A stretch of DNA of 64,000 nucleotides from Cohaesibacter marisflavi. GTDB lineage: Bacteria > Pseudomonadota > Alphaproteobacteria > Rhizobiales > Cohaesibacteraceae. Position numbers and translations under genes: made by a program. The notes beneath the pieces are model-generated. The model was not told the DNA's origin. It ran no database searches and saw only the letters and a program-made list of their open reading frames with translations. The stretch covers positions 147,259 through 211,258 of the forward strand of contig NZ_FOVR01000009.1 in the NCBI RefSeq assembly GCF_900115225.1, written 5' to 3'. Shown here one piece after another: positions 49,501 to 57,601 of this stretch (its first letter is position 1; each line of letters begins with the position of its first letter).

Positions 49501-51255
49501 CGTGGTGCCCGCATTATCGCCACCGCTGGCAATGATGAAAAACGCGATTTCCTCAGAATGCTTGGTGCAGATCATGTGCTTGACACCCGCTCGCTTGATT
49601 TCGTCGATCAGGTGCGCGCCATCACACGCAAAGCCGATGGTCCGGATCAGGAAGGCGTCGATGTCGTGCTCAACTCGCTGTTTGGCGAAGCGATGGAACG
49701 CAGCATCGAGCTGGTGCGTCCATTCGGTCGCTTCCTCGAGCTGGGCAAGCGCGATTTCTATGGCAACACCCAGATTGGCCTGCGCCCGTTCCGCCGCAAC
49801 ATCAGCTATTTCGGCATTGATGCGGACCAGCTGCTCAACAAGCAACCGGCGCGCGCGAAACGGCTCTTTAACGAACTGGCTGACCTGATCGCTGAGGAAC
49901 AATTCACACAGCTGCCTTATCGCCTGTTTGACAGCGCAGATATCGTTGATGCGTTCCGCCTGATGCAGCGCTCTGGTCATATCGGCAAAATCGTCGTCAA
50001 GGCGCCGAAACCAATGGCCGACCCGGCTGATAAAGCGCCATTCAAAGTCAACTCCGAAGGCCACCACATTCTTGTCGGTGGTCTGGGCGGCTTCGGCATC
50101 GAGGTAGCCCGCTGGCTGGCTGATCAGGGCGCAAAATCTATCGTCCTCACCAGTCGCTCGGGCAAACTTTCCGATGCGGCATTGGCGCTTCAGACCAAAT
50201 TGGCCGCAAGCGATTGCGCGCTGGTGGTCAAGCCATGCGATGTATCCGATCCTGCGGCGCTGGAGAGCCTGTTTGCCGAATTGCGCAAGGAGCGTCCAAT
50301 CAGCGGTGTCATGCATATGGCCGCTGTTCTTGATGACGTGCTGCTTGCCAATATGAGCGACGAGCAGATCGACAAGGTACTCGGGCCGAAGGTTCTTGGC
50401 GGCGACAATCTCGATATGGTCACGCGCAAGGATGATCTGGATTATTTCTGGCTCTTCTCGTCTGTCTCCGTCCTGATGGGCAACCCGGGGCAAGCAAACT
50501 ATGTGGCAGCCAACAGCTACATGGATGGTCTGGCACGCAAACGTCAGCAGCAAGGCCTACCCGCCCTTGCCATCGGCTGGGGTGCGATCACCGACGTGGG
50601 CATTCTGGAACGCGACAAGCAGACAGCAGAGATTTTGGCAAGAACCACGGGCGGCATCGAATTCAAGGCGCGGCAAGCCTTGGATCATCTCGCCAAACTG
50701 CTCGCACAGGTGCCTTCAGAAAGCCACTTGGCAACCATCACACTGGCTCCGATGAACTGGGCCTATGCGCATGACAATCTGCCAATTCTGAAAACACCGG
50801 CCTATGAATTGCTCAAGAAGGAAGCGGCGCAATCTTCCAGAAGCGGCCAGCAGTCCCTTGATGTCAGCAGCCTGATCGACGGTCTTGATGACGTAGCGGC
50901 ACGTGGTGAAATCGCCAAAATCCTTGCACAGGAAGTGGCGGATATCTTCCGCATGCCGGTTGAAGAGATCAACCTCAAACGCTCACTGACCGATCTGGGC
51001 ATGGATAGCCTGATGGGTATGGAACTGCGCACAGCGGCACAACAGAAGCTCGATATTGAAATCCCAATGGGGGCCATTGCCGATGGCACAACCATTGAGG
51101 ACATCGCAGCCAAGGTGCTTGAGCGTATTCGAGGCGATGCCGACAGTGGTCTATCCTTCACCGAGGAAACGCTGCTTCATCAGCATGTGAGCAGCGAAAG
51201 CGAAGCCACCACAGTTGCAACCAAGCTCAACGAAATGCGCAAGAGCGACATGTGA
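43552..51255 (+). CDS. rkpA: Iterative type I polyketide/fatty acid synthase of the RkpA type
   Basis: A 2567-residue multidomain synthase. Order: ketosynthase with Cys174 (DTACSSS), His309 (EAHGTGT) and His347 (NLGHLE); acyltransferase about 543-830 with Ser634 in GHSVGE and a malonyl-type YPFH; dehydratase with His938 (HKVDGKVILP) and Asp1112 (DFDACFH); a methyltransferase-like segment about 1390-1610 with a poor SAM loop (LEFGVGGAKLTK); enoylreductase about 1820-2150 (HGAAGAVGLAALQIAK); ketoreductase about 2164-2400 with GGLGGFG, Tyr2317 and an LDD motif; acyl carrier with Ser2486 in LGMDSLMGMEL. No thioesterase or reductase release domain. All reductive domains are present, so a saturated chain is expected. 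Sinorhizobium RkpA has this size and neighbours rkpG and rkpH, and is needed for K-antigen. Confidence 0.92.
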   Translation: MSDNWVEVIGRACRLPGANSVSEFWDLLVSNECSVGEIGQDRFSTFRYLHPKSGQAGKTYTFRAGILDDVWGFDPSVFSLSPREATQMDPQQRLLLMLVWEALEEAGLPISEVAGSNIGVFVGNSGSDHSNRFFFDPASSDSFMMTGNTLSLVSNRISYVYDLHGPSFTVDTACSSSLVALDLALKRLQSGEIDTAIVAGVNLLLSPFPFVGFAAASMLSPQGLCRPFDEDANGYVRAEGAVALVLQRKEVFDPKLQKSFGRIVASGINSDGRTSGVALPSMDFQSALLKQLYSDIDLDPNALAFIEAHGTGTRVGDPAEAFALGQVLGQKRDKPLPIGSVKSNLGHLEPASGLVSVLKSLLSLENNLLPASLHIENPNPDIPFEDLNLALNSEATVLKKGKDIRYAGINNFGFGGTNAHVLVSDTKPVRPAKAKPLAASTKSGGETTAEPSTPTLLVLSTRTEDALKALATKSAEAIAADDSASLADWSNGFGWHRSLLDERLSIVAKSKRELTEALEAFAQEEKHPALIHATASRATKAPVFVYSGNGAQFAGMGLVAYEQNAAFAVAFDKVDAFFQPLSGWSLKDKLFEDNLKEDLKQTSVAQPLLFAVQVALTEALKASGMTASGVMGHSVGEVAAAWACGALDLKQSVEVIYWRSHHQEAVAGTGRMAVIKLSVAETQALLSSEGFDKVEISAINTDKSLTLSGETEELEAFLKIARKKRLAAKMLDINYPFHSNVVEPIKDGLLKDLASIKPAKAKLPFYSAVTGTCLKGKEMDGQYWWQNVRQPVRFLSAVEAAFADDQTQFLEIGPRAILKGYIAETARDRAQTIIVAESLTQKTGKDLDPVQLAMGRAIANGMLFDKKTVFGANKPCSVALPSYPWQLKPFKLRPSSEAFDIFNDKVVPHALLGQQIRNEEHVWSTELDTAQIPYLEHHKVDGKVILPGAAFAEMALAAAQIAFQTDRVEIRDMDLLQALPLGEDQISSILTRLDTTSGVVEISSRARLVDDEWQLHAKCRVAKIPGDVGEDRSEYELKAPDASRTSSPEEIEALYAMSREFGLDFGPAFQRMTHCERHGDEYIELVIADRDAFTSKREELAAPYALHPLDFDACFHGLNTLYESLEEDAEKMAFIPVRFGRLRILQSGVAVRSARVHVIRSNARGIKADIDMFGDDGSLVATLRDGRFRASALVQRQGLDRLTYFYDSLKLSSPGVEAQGAPINAAALAEALKGLSLPDRTPIDDGQMLLQAASRRGAYDILRQFANDDLTLSEATLPRLTARDDLDGEHADEDLRSRSIHRKQIFGALVSICEQSGLVSASEDGLTLAEDSGLPEFSQILQMLLSENPLWSADCVMLNHALMRMPEMLRTMQRDAEDHGQPQDLYSHDLFEQHLSSSPLSEAHVEQVTASFKAALDLWPEGRPLRVLEFGVGGAKLTKAILPLLEENKGILVSADTNKLIIDRLRILFANSIHFEAVALRSDLEALEPFGPFDFVVSANGLQMMDQASSMLNPLADLLAKDGFMLMSLSDANVYQDLVFGPATSWFDHSVDPSFPVSRFGAAKDWSNWLDEAGFGSIDMAPFANAQGEPDLSGAYLLTAASKPAAKAEETTDIPLLDAEHRTAVLLTDGKDTKAQAFAEALTSGAAAPALSCFDVSNAEEWEKATDLICASQPDDKLDVIYTAGSESTEKASMDRLTGRLHKLADLVRTTSSIPMRLWIIAPGGYPGAENRKSDPVQSSVWSFGRTVSNEYDNHDVRLVDFANTLTASDQAARLANLIQEPGEEREILLEDEAQSVIRVRRGWPQPAKQEEAFGKDDGCQLYHPRTGSFDRLQWVPAKRRKPAEGEVEIEVVAAGLNFRDVMWAQGLLPEEALEDGFAGPTLGFECSGRIVATGKGVSDLKVGDPVMTLAPASFASHVTVSDSAVSKLPETVDLVAAATMPVAFLTSYYALHYLARLEEGEWVLIHGAAGAVGLAALQIAKWRGARIIATAGNDEKRDFLRMLGADHVLDTRSLDFVDQVRAITRKADGPDQEGVDVVLNSLFGEAMERSIELVRPFGRFLELGKRDFYGNTQIGLRPFRRNISYFGIDADQLLNKQPARAKRLFNELADLIAEEQFTQLPYRLFDSADIVDAFRLMQRSGHIGKIVVKAPKPMADPADKAPFKVNSEGHHILVGGLGGFGIEVARWLADQGAKSIVLTSRSGKLSDAALALQTKLAASDCALVVKPCDVSDPAALESLFAELRKERPISGVMHMAAVLDDVLLANMSDEQIDKVLGPKVLGGDNLDMVTRKDDLDYFWLFSSVSVLMGNPGQANYVAANSYMDGLARKRQQQGLPALAIGWGAITDVGILERDKQTAEILARTTGGIEFKARQALDHLAKLLAQVPSESHLATITLAPMNWAYAHDNLPILKTPAYELLKKEAAQSSRSGQQSLDVSSLIDGLDDVAARGEIAKILAQEVADIFRMPVEEINLKRSLTDLGMDSLMGMELRTAAQQKLDIEIPMGAIADGTTIEDIAAKVLERIRGDADSGLSFTEETLLHQHVSSESEATTVATKLNEMRKSDM

Positions 51256-51320
51256 TGTCGGCCCTTGCCTTTTCTTCTGGTAAACCGCTACCGTTATTCG
51301 TAGATTGATTATTATAGTCC

Positions 51321-51336
51321 GATCATGCGAATGATC
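51321..51336. other. Small hairpin in the rkpA-rkpG spacer
   Basis: gatcat and atgatc flank a 4-base loop, and flanking tccg/cgga extends the pairing with one bulge. It lies in the 181-base gap between rkpA and rkpG, the largest gap in this operon. No T tract follows, so it may be an mRNA-processing or attenuation signal. Evidence is only the pairing. Confidence 0.4.
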
Positions 51337-51436
51337 CGGAAATCGAGGGGCATGCTTCCGCGCACCAGAAGATCCTATGATCTTTTGACCCGTTGTGCTG
51401 GAGGCCCACTCGGCAGAGGAATGAATGGAGCAATGA

Positions 51437-52804
51437 ATGTCAAAGCAGCAATTTGATCGGGACGCGATCTTGAATTTGTCCCGGTCAATGGCCAAAGGTG
51501 CCGCGCCCAAACCTACGCCGACCCGCGAATCCCGCACAAAGGCCGACCGCTCGAAGACTGACTTTGCGACCCTGGATCTTTATCAGCAGATCGCCATTCA
51601 GCGGCAAATGGCTGAAAAACTGCAAACGAAAGATCCCTATTTCGTCTTGCACGAAACACGCGCTGGCGCGACGACCATCGTGGATGGCAAGGAGCTGATC
51701 AACTTCGCTTCCTACGATTATCTGGGCCTCAATGGTCTGGATGAAGTGCATGACGCAGCCAAGGCCGCCATTGACAAGTTTGGCACTTCCGTATCTGGTT
51801 CACGCCCCACTTCGGGCGAACGCCCCTTCCATTCCGAACTTGAACGGCAATTGGCCGAGCTGTATAAAAGCGAAGCTGCGCTCGTGTTCGTCTCGGGACA
51901 CGCGACCAACGTTTCCACCATCGGCGAGCTGCTCGGCCCTACCGATCTGGTGGTGTTCGATGCCTATAGCCACAATTCGGTGACAACCGGCTGCAAGCTT
52001 TCCGGCGCCACAAGACGCTCCTTCAAGCATAACGATCTTGATGATCTTGAACGCATTCTGGAAGAGACCCGCAACGCCCATGATCGCGTCATGATCATTG
52101 CCGAAGGCCTCTACTCGATGGATGGCGACATGCCGGATCTTGCCCGCCTCGTAGAAATCAAGGAGCGCTTTGCGGCGTGGCTTCTGGTCGATGAAGCCCA
52201 CTCACTGGGCGTTTTGGGGGCAACTGGTAAGGGTCTGTTCGAACAGCAGGGCGTTGATCCCAGCAAGATCGACATCTGGATGGGCACCATGAGCAAGACC
52301 ATGAGTGGTTGCGGAGGCTATATCTGCGGCAATCAGGTGCTGATCGATATCCTGAAATTCTTCGCGTCCGGCTTCATGTATAGCGTCGGTCTGTCTGCGC
52401 CACTGGCTGTAGCCGGGGCAAAGTCGCTCGAGATCATGCAGCGAGAACCATGGCGCGTTGAAAAACTACAGTCCAATGGTCGCTATTTCAAAAAGGCAGC
52501 GCAAGACGCCGGATTGGACACGGGGCTTAGTGCAGGATTCTGCGTCGTCCCGGTCATAGTTGGCGACAGCTTGCGCGCGGTCAAATTGAGCAACAACCTG
52601 ATGGACCGAGGCATCTACGCCTTTCCCATCACCTATCCTGCGGTGCCCATGAACAGCGCGCGTTTGCGCTTCTTTATTAGCGCCACTCATAGCGAAGAAC
52701 AATTGCAACAGGCTGTCGACATCACAGCTGAGGAATTACGCAAGCTGGAAGAGGCAAACTTCTCCATTGCCACCTCCCTGAGCACTCTTAATCTGGAAGA
52801 ATGA
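51437..52804 (+). CDS. rkpG: Alpha-oxoamine synthase (RkpG type)
   Basis: PLP enzyme of the 8-amino-7-oxononanoate synthase/serine palmitoyltransferase/KBL family, 455 residues. The PLP lysine is Lys287 in WMGTMSKTMSGCGGYI, and DEAHSLGVLG carries the Asp/His cofactor contacts. SGSRPTSGERPFHSELERQ matches the family's acyl-binding front. The family condenses an acyl thioester with an amino acid with loss of CO2. Next to a carrier-bound acyl chain on RkpA, it may release that chain as a long-chain amino ketone. No other biotin gene is present, so a biotin role is unlikely. The N-terminal 60 residues extend beyond AONS. It overlaps the SDR gene by 4 bases. Confidence 0.88.
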   Translation: MSKQQFDRDAILNLSRSMAKGAAPKPTPTRESRTKADRSKTDFATLDLYQQIAIQRQMAEKLQTKDPYFVLHETRAGATTIVDGKELINFASYDYLGLNGLDEVHDAAKAAIDKFGTSVSGSRPTSGERPFHSELERQLAELYKSEAALVFVSGHATNVSTIGELLGPTDLVVFDAYSHNSVTTGCKLSGATRRSFKHNDLDDLERILEETRNAHDRVMIIAEGLYSMDGDMPDLARLVEIKERFAAWLLVDEAHSLGVLGATGKGLFEQQGVDPSKIDIWMGTMSKTMSGCGGYICGNQVLIDILKFFASGFMYSVGLSAPLAVAGAKSLEIMQREPWRVEKLQSNGRYFKKAAQDAGLDTGLSAGFCVVPVIVGDSLRAVKLSNNLMDRGIYAFPITYPAVPMNSARLRFFISATHSEEQLQQAVDITAEELRKLEEANFSIATSLSTLNLEE

Positions 52805-53592
52805 GCATGCGCACGCGCTCCATATTGATCACTGGAGCCAGTCGCGGACTGGGTGCGGCACTGGCGCACGCCTACGCCGCTGCGGGTGTTGATCTCATTT
52901 TGACCGCTCGTTCGGAGGAAGCCTTGGCGAGCGTCTGCTCGGATTGCCGGTCGTCTGGAGCCAAGGTCAGCTGCATCCCTCTGGATCTTACCAGCGAAGC
53001 CAGCATTGATGAGGCCTTGGCAGAGATCAAGCTCATCGGCCTGCCGGATCTGCTGATCGCCAATGCCGGGGTTTATTCCGGACGACAGGCAAACGGTATG
53101 CTCGAGCCACGAGCTGAACAAAACCAACAACTTAGCGTCAATCTGTTAGGAACCATCCAGTTTCTGGATCAATGCGCGCAAGGCATGAAGGACAGAGGCT
53201 CAGGCCATCTGGTTCTCATCAGTTCGCTCGCAGCCATCCAGCCGCAACCCGATAGCCCAGCCTATAGCGCAAGCAAAGCAGGCCTTGCCTTTTGGGGCCG
53301 GTCGATGGCTGAAGATCTCGCCGACCATGGCGTGCAAATCAGCATTGTCTATCCCGGCCATATCGAAAGCCAGCAGACAGAGATGCAGGTTGGCGCCCTG
53401 CCCGGTTTGATGCCAGCCCCTCGCGCCGCAGAGATCATCCGCCAAGGCATCGACAAGAAACGTGCCCGGATCATTTTCCCAAGACATCTTTACTGGCTCA
53501 TTCTGGTGAGCAACCTCCTTCCCGGTTGGCTAAGACGCCGGGTCAACAGACCTTTCCGCTATCACGTCGCACGTGATGACCGGCCTGAATAG
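52801..53592 (+). CDS. rkpH: Short-chain dehydrogenase/reductase (RkpH type)
   Basis: A 263-residue classical SDR. Cofactor loop TGASRGLG (about 10-17), NAG motif ANAGVY, catalytic Ser in LVLISSLA and Tyr-x3-Lys in YSASK. The C-terminus has a hydrophobic stretch (YWLILVSNLLPGWLRRR) that could dock the enzyme on the membrane, a feature also seen in 3-ketosphinganine-reductase-like SDRs. Coupled to the oxoamine synthase gene, it probably reduces that enzyme's ketone product. Confidence 0.85.
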   Translation: MSMRTRSILITGASRGLGAALAHAYAAAGVDLILTARSEEALASVCSDCRSSGAKVSCIPLDLTSEASIDEALAEIKLIGLPDLLIANAGVYSGRQANGMLEPRAEQNQQLSVNLLGTIQFLDQCAQGMKDRGSGHLVLISSLAAIQPQPDSPAYSASKAGLAFWGRSMAEDLADHGVQISIVYPGHIESQQTEMQVGALPGLMPAPRAAEIIRQGIDKKRARIIFPRHLYWLILVSNLLPGWLRRRVNRPFRYHVARDDRPE

Positions 53593-53607
53593 GGAGAGCC
53601 TTTCATC

Positions 53608-54723
53608 GTGGCAAATCAGACCAGAGACTGGATGCAGCGACCGGCCGTGATTTACGGCGTCGGATTCTGGAACAGGAAATCCATGGCAGGCATGCTTGCT
53701 CCTCTGCCCGGAAAGCCACGCTTTATCCGCTCCTTCAAACGCGCCCTCAAAGCTGCCAAGGCTAGCAATGCCAGTTTGTTTGCCTGGGCCACCCGCCTCA
53801 GCCCGGAGCAGCGCGCAGCCTGCAACGCTGAGGGTGTTGCAATCGTGAATGTGGAAGACGGCTTTATCCGCTCCGTCGGGCTGGGCGCAGCCTTCACTCC
53901 GGCAGCATCTCTGATCATGGATGCAAGCGGCATCTATTACGATCCGTCCCAACCCAGCGATCTGGAAACTATGCTGGAACAGGATACTGTTAGCGCTGAA
54001 GAGCGCTTGCGAGGGCAGGCCTTCCGCCAAAAAGTCGTCGATCTGGGTGTCTCAAAATACAACCTTGGCAACAAGGCATCTTTCAACCTCTCCAAAACGG
54101 GGCGCACCCCAGCAGACGCCTTGCGCATTCTCGTGCCCGGTCAGGTCAGCGATGATGCCTCCATCCAGAAAAGTCGCAGCGATAGTCTGGCGCTCGCTTC
54201 GGGCGAGAATCCAAACCTGCTACTGCTCAAATGGGTGCGCAGCCATCACCCCGATGCCCATATCACCTTCAAACCCCACCCCGACGTGACCAATGGCCTG
54301 CGCGATGGCAACCTCTCGGACGCGCAGATGTTGGCATATGCAGACGCGATAGAGCTTGATACCGACATCATCCAATTGATCGAACAGTGTGATTCTCTGC
54401 ACACGATCAGCTCTCTGTCCGGTTTTGAGGCCTTGTTGCGCAACAAACATGTGGTCGTGCATGGCCTGCCTTTTTATGCCGGCTGGGGTATCAGCGAGGA
54501 TAAAACCAGCTGCCTGCGCCGCACCACAAAGCGTTCCCTTGATGAACTCGTCTATCTGGCCATGATCAAGTATCCGCACTATGTTTCCCCCCTCACCTTC
54601 CAATATTGTGAGGCAGAAGAGACGGTCGATCAGCTTTCAAGGTTAAGGAATAATAAAGCCGGATCGGCTAAGGATGGAATAATGCTGCAAATTGCCAGGC
54701 TCGCCTTCAGACTTGGCCTCTGA
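53608..54723 (+). CDS. Capsule beta-Kdo transferase, KpsC C-module homologue
   Basis: A 371-residue protein matching the C-terminal half of KpsC. Features are VNVEDGFIRSVGLGAAFTPA, GIYYDPSQPSDLETML, ILVPGQVSDDASIQKS, ITFKPHPDVTNGLRDG, ISSLSGFEAL and GLPFYAGWGISED. In full-length KpsC the two modules alternate in making the poly-beta-Kdo linker. The start is GTG 53608, after AGGGAGAG. It sits where rkpJ follows rkpH in Sinorhizobium (with rkpI between), and RkpJ was reported to resemble capsule proteins of this family. Confidence 0.88.
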   Translation: MANQTRDWMQRPAVIYGVGFWNRKSMAGMLAPLPGKPRFIRSFKRALKAAKASNASLFAWATRLSPEQRAACNAEGVAIVNVEDGFIRSVGLGAAFTPAASLIMDASGIYYDPSQPSDLETMLEQDTVSAEERLRGQAFRQKVVDLGVSKYNLGNKASFNLSKTGRTPADALRILVPGQVSDDASIQKSRSDSLALASGENPNLLLLKWVRSHHPDAHITFKPHPDVTNGLRDGNLSDAQMLAYADAIELDTDIIQLIEQCDSLHTISSLSGFEALLRNKHVVVHGLPFYAGWGISEDKTSCLRRTTKRSLDELVYLAMIKYPHYVSPLTFQYCEAEETVDQLSRLRNNKAGSAKDGIMLQIARLAFRLGL

Positions 54724-54991
54724 TAAAGACTGGGAGTTACTGCAGTAAAAGGCTTAATACCGTTGAAATTAAGCGTTATCAGTGATATCCAGATTGGCAT
54801 TGATGAATATGTGTTTCAAACCAAACGTGGTGTTTGTGCAACTGTCGGTTCAAAAATGTTGCTAAACAGGATTAACTGATTGATTTAATTTATGCTATTT
54901 TTGTATCGTGGCTAAAGCATGATGCAAAAGCTGACGCGCAGATCTCATACGGGGGTGTTATTCCCGTTTGTTACCAACGAGTTATATACCC

Positions 54992-56128
54992 ATGCTTAGA
55001 ATTCTTCTTGCTCTGATAGTTTCTGCTTCTTTGGCTGGTTGCGTTTTTACGCCACGAGAAGGGCCCCTATCTGCTGAAATTGAGAAGCAAAGCACCCAGA
55101 ATGACTATCTTGTGGTTGACGTCGATTCGAAAGTTGTCGATGGCTTAGCCCGTTTCAACCCCGTTGGTCTGCATAGCAAGTTCAAATCCACGAGCCATCG
55201 CCTGCCGATATCCACTGTTGGTACCGGTGACATCTTGGCTATCACCGTCTTTGAAGCTGATCAGGGTGGCCTCTTCACAGGCAGCTCAGGCAACCGGGCC
55301 GAATTCCCCAAAGTCGTCGTGGACAACAAGGGCGAGATCTCTCTGCCCTACTCTGGCACCATTAAGGTCAAGGGTAAGACCCCTCTGCAAATTCAGGATC
55401 TCGTAGTAGAGCGCCTGCAGGGCAAGGCTATTCAGCCTCAAGCCATGGTGAATGTCGTTCAGAACGAGAACAATGTCGTTACCCTCAGTGGTGACGTGAC
55501 CAAGCCGGGCCTTTATCCCTTGTCATCCAAAGGCGTTCGTCTACTCGACGTCGTTGCGCAGGCTGGCGGCACCAAATTCCCGGCTCGCGAAACCTATATC
55601 ACGCTCATGCGCGGCTCCCGTCAGGGTGTCCAGCTGCTAGAAACAGTGATTGATCAGCCCGACGAGAATATCTATGTGTCACGCGGCGACCGGATCTATC
55701 TTTCCCATGATCCGCAACGTTACACCGTGCTCGGCGCAGTCCAGAAGCCATCTGTCTATACATTCGATTCATCAACGATCTCTGTATTGGAAGCCATTGC
55801 AGCAGCAGGTGGTCTGAATGACAACCGAGCCGATGCGACAGGTGTCTTTGTCTTCCGCTACGAAGACCCGAAAGTTCTTGATACTTTGAACATTGGCTAC
55901 ACCCATCAGGTCCGTGGCAAAGTTCCGACTATTTATCGTATTAACATGAAGCACGCACAGTCGTATTTTTATGCGCAATCCTTCCATCTGCAGGATAAGG
56001 ATTCGGTATTCGTTTCAAATGCGCGTGCTGTCGAAATCGGCAAGATCCTGCAACTTATGAATCTTGCGACTTCATCTGTAAGAAACATAGCAACGACCGG
56101 AAATAAGGTTGAAGTTTTTAGCGACTAA
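54992..56128 (+). CDS. Outer-membrane polysaccharide export lipoprotein (OPX/Wza-like)
   Basis: A 378-residue export protein with a lipoprotein signal: MLRILLALIVSASLAGC, with Cys17 as the lipidation site. The polysaccharide export domain follows (VGTGDILAITVFEADQGGLF, about 75-170). Two SLBB-like segments come next (VVTLSGDVTKPGLYPL and YTVLGAVQKPSVYTFD), giving an outer-membrane channel for capsule. ATG 54992 was chosen over a TTG at 54968 because it gives the lipobox. A 268-base AT-rich gap precedes it, so it may have its own promoter. Confidence 0.93.
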   Translation: MLRILLALIVSASLAGCVFTPREGPLSAEIEKQSTQNDYLVVDVDSKVVDGLARFNPVGLHSKFKSTSHRLPISTVGTGDILAITVFEADQGGLFTGSSGNRAEFPKVVVDNKGEISLPYSGTIKVKGKTPLQIQDLVVERLQGKAIQPQAMVNVVQNENNVVTLSGDVTKPGLYPLSSKGVRLLDVVAQAGGTKFPARETYITLMRGSRQGVQLLETVIDQPDENIYVSRGDRIYLSHDPQRYTVLGAVQKPSVYTFDSSTISVLEAIAAAGGLNDNRADATGVFVFRYEDPKVLDTLNIGYTHQVRGKVPTIYRINMKHAQSYFYAQSFHLQDKDSVFVSNARAVEIGKILQLMNLATSSVRNIATTGNKVEVFSD

Positions 56129-56185
56129 GGTCACTTTAAACAATCAACGAACCTATAGTTAAATTTTTGACCTCATGGTGTTCGC

Positions 56186-57601
56186 GTGACCCAGGAATTG
56201 AAAAATCCTACCCAACAGGATGGAAAGAGAGTCTTTCTCTTTCTTCAGGGTCACCCCTCGTTCTTTGCCAGGAATGTAGCCAATCACCTTGAAGATCAAG
56301 GACACACAGCGCTTCGCATCAATTTCTGCCTTGGCGATGCCATTTTGTGGTGGGGAAGAAAATCTCACAACTTCCGCAAGCCCTTCTCGTCATGGGAACA
56401 GTATTTGCGGGGCTTCATCCAGACCCACGGCGTTACTGACATCATTTATTACGCAGACCGAAAGCCTTATCACCAAATAGCGGCAAAGGTTGCAGCGGAT
56501 CTCGATATCCCGACCTACGCCTTCGAATTCGGTTATCTCCGCCCTGACTGGATCACTCTGGAAAGAGGCGGCATGTCGGCTTTTTCCCATTTCCCGACGG
56601 AACCCGAAAAGATCAGCGCAATTGCCAATCAGGCCGATGAGCCTGACTTTGAGCCGAAATATCCCTATACCAAGCCACGCGAGATCTTCTACGAGGTTAC
56701 CTACAATCTGCTCAGTTATTTCCTGTGGTTCTTCTATCCTTTTTACAAAGCGGATCGGTATTACAATCCGCTGGTCGAATATATTTCAGGCATTCCCGGT
56801 CTCTTCCTTGAAAAGCGCCGACACATAGCCGCTCGCAAGCTGGTCACCCAACTCGGGCGCAAAAGACGATCATTTTTCATCTTTTCTCTTCAGCTGCAAA
56901 GCGATTATCAGCTTCGTTCGAATGCGCCATTTTCTCATCAAAAGCGCGCAATCGAACAGGTCATTCGCTCGTTTGCGAGAACCTCTGACAAGAGCACAGA
57001 CCTGATCCTGAAGGCGCATCCTCTGGACAATGGACTGGAACGCTGGGGCCCCTTCATCAAGAAAATTTCCAAGCAACTTGGCGTGTCCAAACGCGTACAT
57101 TTTATTGTTGGCGGCAACCTGACATTCATGCTGAAACACGCCAAGGGCTGCGTCATGATCAACAGCACCGTTGGTCTGCATTCGGTCCGCTCCGGCTGTC
57201 CGGTCAAGGTTCTGGGCCACGCCATTTTCGATATTGAGGGCCTGACCCATCAGGGCAGTCTGGACAGTTTCTGGACGCACCCGCAGTTGCCGAACGACGC
57301 TTTCGTCAGAGACTTTGTGAAAGCCGTTGCGGCCAGCATTCAGGTAAAGGGCAATTTCTTTACGACCAAGGGAAACAAGGCCGCAGTGCCCGCCTTTGCC
57401 AACAACCTCATCGAACGCAAAGTCAACGGCTTTGACGCCTTTGAAGAAATGCCCCCGAGACTGACGACGCTGGTAGCGAACGAGCCACCCCTTTATGCGC
57501 CCAAGCCCATTACAGTGGAAATCGACCCTGTCGAGCCCAAAGAGGTATCACCGGATCGATTGCCGGTGTTCGTGAACCCGCCAGCAGCGAAGGCAACCTG
57601 A
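56186..57601 (+). CDS. kpsS: Capsule polysaccharide biosynthesis protein KpsS-like
   Basis: A 471-residue protein of the capsule synthesis (KpsS/LipB) family: VFLFLQGHPSFFARNVANHL at the N-terminus, INFCLGDAILWW, YYADRKPYHQIAA, and ILKAHPLDNGLERWGPFI with the conserved KxHP. KpsS adds the first Kdo to phosphatidylglycerol in E. coli. Here the acceptor could be the RkpA-derived lipid, which is speculative. Start GTG 56186 without a strong ribosome site. The last 60 residues are Pro-rich and not conserved. Confidence 0.88.
   Translation: MTQELKNPTQQDGKRVFLFLQGHPSFFARNVANHLEDQGHTALRINFCLGDAILWWGRKSHNFRKPFSSWEQYLRGFIQTHGVTDIIYYADRKPYHQIAAKVAADLDIPTYAFEFGYLRPDWITLERGGMSAFSHFPTEPEKISAIANQADEPDFEPKYPYTKPREIFYEVTYNLLSYFLWFFYPFYKADRYYNPLVEYISGIPGLFLEKRRHIAARKLVTQLGRKRRSFFIFSLQLQSDYQLRSNAPFSHQKRAIEQVIRSFARTSDKSTDLILKAHPLDNGLERWGPFIKKISKQLGVSKRVHFIVGGNLTFMLKHAKGCVMINSTVGLHSVRSGCPVKVLGHAIFDIEGLTHQGSLDSFWTHPQLPNDAFVRDFVKAVAASIQVKGNFFTTKGNKAAVPAFANNLIERKVNGFDAFEEMPPRLTTLVANEPPLYAPKPITVEIDPVEPKEVSPDRLPVFVNPPAAKAT

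Noticed and set aside
48685..50553. A 622-codon open frame on the strand opposite rkpA
   Set aside because: It lies entirely within the enoylreductase and ketoreductase coding region of rkpA, has no recognisable domain, and is explained by the codon bias of the real gene.
51437..52804. Annotation as biotin synthesis enzyme BioF
   Set aside because: The fold family is right, but it sits in a capsule lipid operon, has an N-terminal extension and no biotin genes nearby; an RkpG-type role is better supported.
54724..54991. Possible promoter before the OPX lipoprotein gene
   Set aside because: The gap is AT-rich and a promoter is plausible, but no hexamer pair with acceptable spacing stood out.
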